Shown: positions 5,270-7,770 of the stretch, one piece after another
How positions within the stretch are numbered: position 1 is the first letter of the stretch
Layout: the number at the start of each line of letters is the position of its first letter
NCBI GenBank assembly: GCA_943328365.2
Contig: CALPZT020000058.1
Location: 1 to 7,770, forward strand
Length of the DNA stretch: 7,770 nt
Reading direction: 5' to 3'
Source of the DNA: Bifidobacterium breve
GTDB taxonomy: Bacteria > Actinomycetota > Actinomycetes > S36-B12
Notes under the pieces: generated by a model
Databases searched by the model: none
The model's input: the letters and a program-made list of their open reading frames with translations, nothing else
What the model was told of the DNA's origin: nothing
Made by a program: the position numbers and the translations under genes

Positions 5270-6310
5270 GTGACCATCAGACTCGCTGACCTGACGACCT
5301 TGGGAGTCGGGGGCCCCGCCGCCGACTTTGTCCTCGCGTCGAGCGAGGCCGAGATCATCGACTACGTCACATCCCTCGACGCAGCCGGCCAGCCGCTACT
5401 CCTGCTTGGCGGCGGCAGCAACCTCGTCTGCGGGGATGCCGGCTTTGACGGAACGGTCATTGCCATCGGAAACCGCGGTATCGAGGCTCGAGTCGATGGC
5501 AATACGGTCGAGATCTCCGCGGCCGCGGGGGAGCCTTGGGACGATCTCGTGGCCTACGCGGCAGGCTCCGAATGGGCGGGCATCGAGGCGCTTTCCGGTA
5601 TCCCGGGCCTCGTCGGAGCGACTCCGATCCAGAACGTCGGTGCCTACGGCCAGGAGGTCTCGCACACGATCACCCGGGTTCGAGCCCTCGACCGCAGGGC
5701 CGGGCAGGTCGTTGAGTTGACCGCCGCGGAGTGCGCCTTCACCTATCGGGGGAGCGCATTCAAGGAGTCTCCTGACCGCTGGGTCGTGCTCGATGTTGCC
5801 TTTCGCCTCGCGACCGACGTCGAGAGCGAGGTTCGGTATTCGCAGCTCGCCGATGCGCTCGGACAGCAGATCGGGGACCCTGCGGGAGCCCAGCGAGTCA
5901 GGGAAGCCGTGCTCGCGCTCCGTCGAGCCAAGGGGATGATCCTTGACCCACGTGACCCCGATGCGAGCAGTGCCGGATCCTTCTTCACGAACCCGATCGT
6001 GAGCGATCTCGTCGCCGCTTCGCTGCCGGCGGAGTGCCCGCGATACCCGGCCGTGGCCGGAGTGAAGGTAAGTGCCGCCTGGCTCATCGAGCACGCAGGC
6101 GTGACCCGCGGCTGGCAGGCCCGCGCAGGTTCCCGCGCCGCCGTCTCGTCGAAGCATTCGCTCGCGATCTCGAACCGCGGCGGGGCAACGGCTGCCGAGG
6201 TCATCGAGCTTGCGCGCTCAGTGCGCGAGCGCGTCCATGCGGCCTACGGCGTCGAGCTCACCGCGGAGCCGCGCTTCGTGAACTGCTCGCTCGGGCCAAT
6301 CGAGGGCTGA
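5270..6310 (+). CDS. murB: UDP-N-acetylenolpyruvoylglucosamine reductase (type I MurB)
   Basis: This 346-aa cytoplasmic flavoenzyme reduces UDP-GlcNAc-enolpyruvate with NADPH to UDP-N-acetylmuramate, the second committed step of peptidoglycan precursor synthesis. The FAD-binding domain is at about 10-185, with LTTLGVGGPA (8-17), LLGGGSNLV (45-53), GIPGLVGATPIQNVGAYGQE and Tyr159-Arg160 in FTYRGSAFK. The C-terminal MurB domain carries the proton-donor Ser237 in SAGSFFTNP and Glu333 in TAEPRF. The presence of the YR-S-FK segment makes it type I, and length is normal. The start is GTG 5270, because LADLTTLGVGG must be kept; the ribosome site before it is weak. It begins 26 nt after the glycosyltransferase-like gene, so it is probably in the same operon. 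Confidence 0.97.
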   Translation: MTIRLADLTTLGVGGPAADFVLASSEAEIIDYVTSLDAAGQPLLLLGGGSNLVCGDAGFDGTVIAIGNRGIEARVDGNTVEISAAAGEPWDDLVAYAAGSEWAGIEALSGIPGLVGATPIQNVGAYGQEVSHTITRVRALDRRAGQVVELTAAECAFTYRGSAFKESPDRWVVLDVAFRLATDVESEVRYSQLADALGQQIGDPAGAQRVREAVLALRRAKGMILDPRDPDASSAGSFFTNPIVSDLVAASLPAECPRYPAVAGVKVSAAWLIEHAGVTRGWQARAGSRAAVSSKHSLAISNRGGATAAEVIELARSVRERVHAAYGVELTAEPRFVNCSLGPIEG

Positions 6311-6317
6311 TCGCACC

Positions 6318-6361
6318 TGCAGGGGCCGGGCAGAGGGGAGGGGTGATGCGCTACCCCTGCA
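6318..6361. terminator. Possible terminator hairpins between convergent murB and aminotransferase genes
   Basis: Two alternative stems share the same 3' arm. TGCAGGGG (6318-6325) pairs with CCCCTGCA (6354-6361) around a 28-nt loop, and AGGGGT (6339-6344) pairs with ACCCCT (6353-6358) around eight bases. The 3' arm overlaps the last codons of the aminotransferase gene. There is no T-tract. The gap between the two stops is only 40 nt, so a shared terminator is plausible but weakly supported. Confidence 0.3.
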
Positions 6362-7556
6362 CCTCGGACAGCAATGCGGCCATGCGCCCGACGCCCTCGG
6401 TGATGTCATCATCCGAGGTGGCGTACGAGAGCCTGAGATAGCCCGGGGTACCGAACGCCTCGCCGGGCACGACGGCCACCTCGACCTCGTCGAGGATGAG
6501 CCCGGCCAGCTGCGCCGACGACCCGATGGTCACGCCACGCAGTGATCGTCCGACGAGCTCGCGCACCGACGGGTACACGTAGAAGGCACCCTCGGGCAGC
6601 GGGCAGGTGACGCCCGGAATGGCGTCGAGCAGGCCGGTGATGAGCTTGCGGCGCCGATCGAATGCAATCTTCATCTCATCGACCGCGGCGAGATCGCCCT
6701 GAACCGCCGCGAGGGCCGCGACCTGCGAGACGTTCGCGACATTGGAGGTTGCATGCGACTGCAGGTTGGTCGCGGCCTTGACGACGTCGGCGGGGGCGAT
6801 CATCCAGCCCACCCGCCACCCGGTCATTGCGTAGGTCTTCGCGACACCATTCACGATGATGCACGTGTCTGCGAGACCCGGGACGAGCACGGGCATCGAT
6901 GCGAACTCGGCGTCTCCGTAGACAAGATGCTCATAGATCTCGTCTGTGACGACCCAGATGCCATGGGCCAGGGCCCACTCGCCGACGGCCTGCACCTCGG
7001 CCGGGGAGTAGACCGCGCCGGTGGGGTTCGACGGCGACACGAAAACGAGCACCTTCGTGCGAGAGGTTCGGGCTGCTTCGAGTTGCTCGACGGTTGCCCG
7101 GTAGCCGGCTGTCTCGTCAGTCATCACCTCGACGGGAACGCCGCCCGCGAGGCGGATCGACTCCGGGTAGGTGGTCCAGTAGGGCGCAGGGAGCAAGACT
7201 TCGTCGCCCGGATCGAGAAGGGTCGCGAAGGCGTTGTAGAGGGCCTGCTTGCCGCCATTTGTGACGAGTACCTGCCCGCCGGTGACCGAGTACCCGGAGT
7301 CGCGCATCGTTTTGACCGCAATGGCGTCCTTGAGCTCGGGTAGACCACCCGCCGGGGTGTAGCGGTGCCACCTTGGCTCCCGACAGGCTGCGACTGCGGC
7401 CTCGACGATGTAGTCGGGGGTCGGGAAGTCAGGCTCGCCGGCACCGAACCCGATGACCGGACGCCCAGCGGCCTTGAGCGCCTTGGCCTTGGCATCGACG
7501 GCGAGGGTCGCTGATTCAGCGATTGCGGAGATTCGGTCCGATATCCGAGAGGTCAT
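6351..7556 (-). CDS. aspC: Pyridoxal phosphate-dependent aminotransferase, aspartate aminotransferase type
   Basis: This 401-aa fold-type I enzyme most likely moves the amino group between aspartate and 2-oxoglutarate in the cytoplasm. Motifs in order are GFGAGEPDFPTP (37-47), RYTPAGGLPELKDAIA (65-80), NGGKQALYNAF (100-110), PAPYWTTYPE (123-132), SPSNPTGAVYSP (174-185), DEIYEHLVY (205-213), the PLP Schiff-base Lys240 in NGVAKTYAMTGWRVGW with Arg248, and a C-terminal PGEAFGTPGYLRLSYA holding the substrate carboxylate Arg. These place it in the class I, subgroup Ib (Thermus AspAT-like) family, whose members may also use other amino acids. AKTYAMTGWR replaces the more usual SKTYAMTGWR. Start: ATG 7556 with AAGGA (7564-7568) seven bases upstream, preferred over an in-frame ATG at 7592. 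It converges on murB and is divergent from tRNA-Trp. Confidence 0.94.
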   Translation of the reverse strand: MTSRISDRISAIAESATLAVDAKAKALKAAGRPVIGFGAGEPDFPTPDYIVEAAVAACREPRWHRYTPAGGLPELKDAIAVKTMRDSGYSVTGGQVLVTNGGKQALYNAFATLLDPGDEVLLPAPYWTTYPESIRLAGGVPVEVMTDETAGYRATVEQLEAARTSRTKVLVFVSPSNPTGAVYSPAEVQAVGEWALAHGIWVVTDEIYEHLVYGDAEFASMPVLVPGLADTCIIVNGVAKTYAMTGWRVGWMIAPADVVKAATNLQSHATSNVANVSQVAALAAVQGDLAAVDEMKIAFDRRRKLITGLLDAIPGVTCPLPEGAFYVYPSVRELVGRSLRGVTIGSSAQLAGLILDEVEVAVVPGEAFGTPGYLRLSYATSDDDITEGVGRMAALLSEVQG

Positions 7557-7563
7557 GGGAGCA

Positions 7564-7568
7564 TCCTT
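7564..7568 (-). promoter_or_regulatory. Ribosome binding site of the aminotransferase gene
   Basis: AAGGA on the minus strand ends seven bases before the ATG at 7556. It selects this start over the ATG 36 bases further upstream, whose extra 12 residues are not family-like. Confidence 0.65.
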
Positions 7569-7624
7569 GCAGCCCTTCGAATCGACGCCCACCCATCCCT
7601 CGGCTCGGTGCGGGCGAGGTGCGA

Positions 7625-7655
7625 TTGGACCGTTTCGTGGACGGGCCCGTAGACT
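7625..7655 (+). promoter_or_regulatory. Possible promoter of the tRNA-Trp gene
   Basis: TTGGAC (7625-7630) and TAGACT (7650-7655) resemble actinobacterial -35 and -10 boxes, with a long 19-nt spacer. They lie 58 nt before the tRNA-Trp 5' end, in the 157-nt gap divergent from the aminotransferase gene. Spacing is not ideal and no start site is known, so this is tentative. Confidence 0.35.
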
Positions 7656-7713
7656 CTCGGGGCGGTTGTCCGTTGGCGCTAGCCTGCCTTTTGGCTGGTG
7701 TCCGGATCTCCAC

Positions 7714-7770
7714 AGGGTCGTAGCTCAACTGGTAGAGCACCGGTCTCCAAAACCGGCGGTTGGGGGTTCA
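7714..7770 (+). tRNA. trpT: tRNA-Trp (anticodon CCA), 3' end cut by window
   Basis: The 5' acceptor arm AGGGTCG (7714-7720) is followed by TA, a D-stem GCTC/GAGC (7723-7726/7735-7738), and an anticodon stem CCGGT/ACCGG around CTCCAAA, giving anticodon CCA at 7747-7749. The T-stem 5' arm GGGGG (7762-7766) and TTCA follow, and the window ends inside the T-loop. About 16 nt are missing. In actinobacteria this tRNA usually stands directly before secE-nusG-rplK-rplA, so those genes are expected next (inference). Confidence 0.95.

Noticed and set aside
5396..6157. 253-residue minus-strand frame opposite murB
   Set aside because: murB is unambiguous on the plus strand; this frame has no motifs and is a shadow.

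Overview
This window looks like a chromosomal segment of a high-GC actinobacterium (Actinomycetia-like; I cannot place it lower). The evidence is the GC-rich third positions, GTG/TTG starts and C+ type L33. The gene order tRNA-Thr, tRNA-Met, rpmG, two MaoC-type dehydratases (hadA/hadB), murB, aspartate aminotransferase, tRNA-Trp also resembles the conserved block that leads to secE-nusG-rplKA in many actinobacteria. Three genes in the window end in TAG, so the ordinary bacterial code is in use.

Layout. Positions 105-1127 (+) encode a secreted DUF1996 protein with a low-complexity tail. It converges on a small HPP-family membrane protein (1241-1780, -), and a 54-nt near-perfect stem-loop between them is probably a bidirectional terminator. 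Upstream of the HPP gene, on the same strand, is a retinol-dehydrogenase-like SDR oxidoreductase (1832-2776, -). Divergent from it are tRNA-Thr(GGT) and elongator tRNA-Met(CAT). A leader carrying three tandem 18-bp repeats then precedes rpmG (3223-3390), hadA, hadB and a glycosyltransferase-like gene. The hadA/hadB and hadB/glycosyltransferase junctions are ATGA overlaps, so this is a tight operon. murB (type I) follows after 26 nt. murB converges on the aspartate aminotransferase (6351-7556, -). Divergent from that, tRNA-Trp(CCA) starts at 7714 and is cut off by the window end.

Function. The plus-strand operon joins a ribosomal protein to envelope genes: the had genes form a (3R)-hydroxyacyl-ACP dehydratase, and murB makes UDP-MurNAc for peptidoglycan. 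The gene between them has a CysRS-tail-like N-terminus followed by a GT2-like domain. It is interrupted by an in-frame TAG at codon 177, yet the frame stays open and family-like for 141 codons beyond it.

Most of the window is ordinary core genome. I do not see a clear new defence or mobile system. The items most worth a second look are the TAG-split fusion gene, the tandem repeats in the rpmG leader and the long convergent-gene hairpin.
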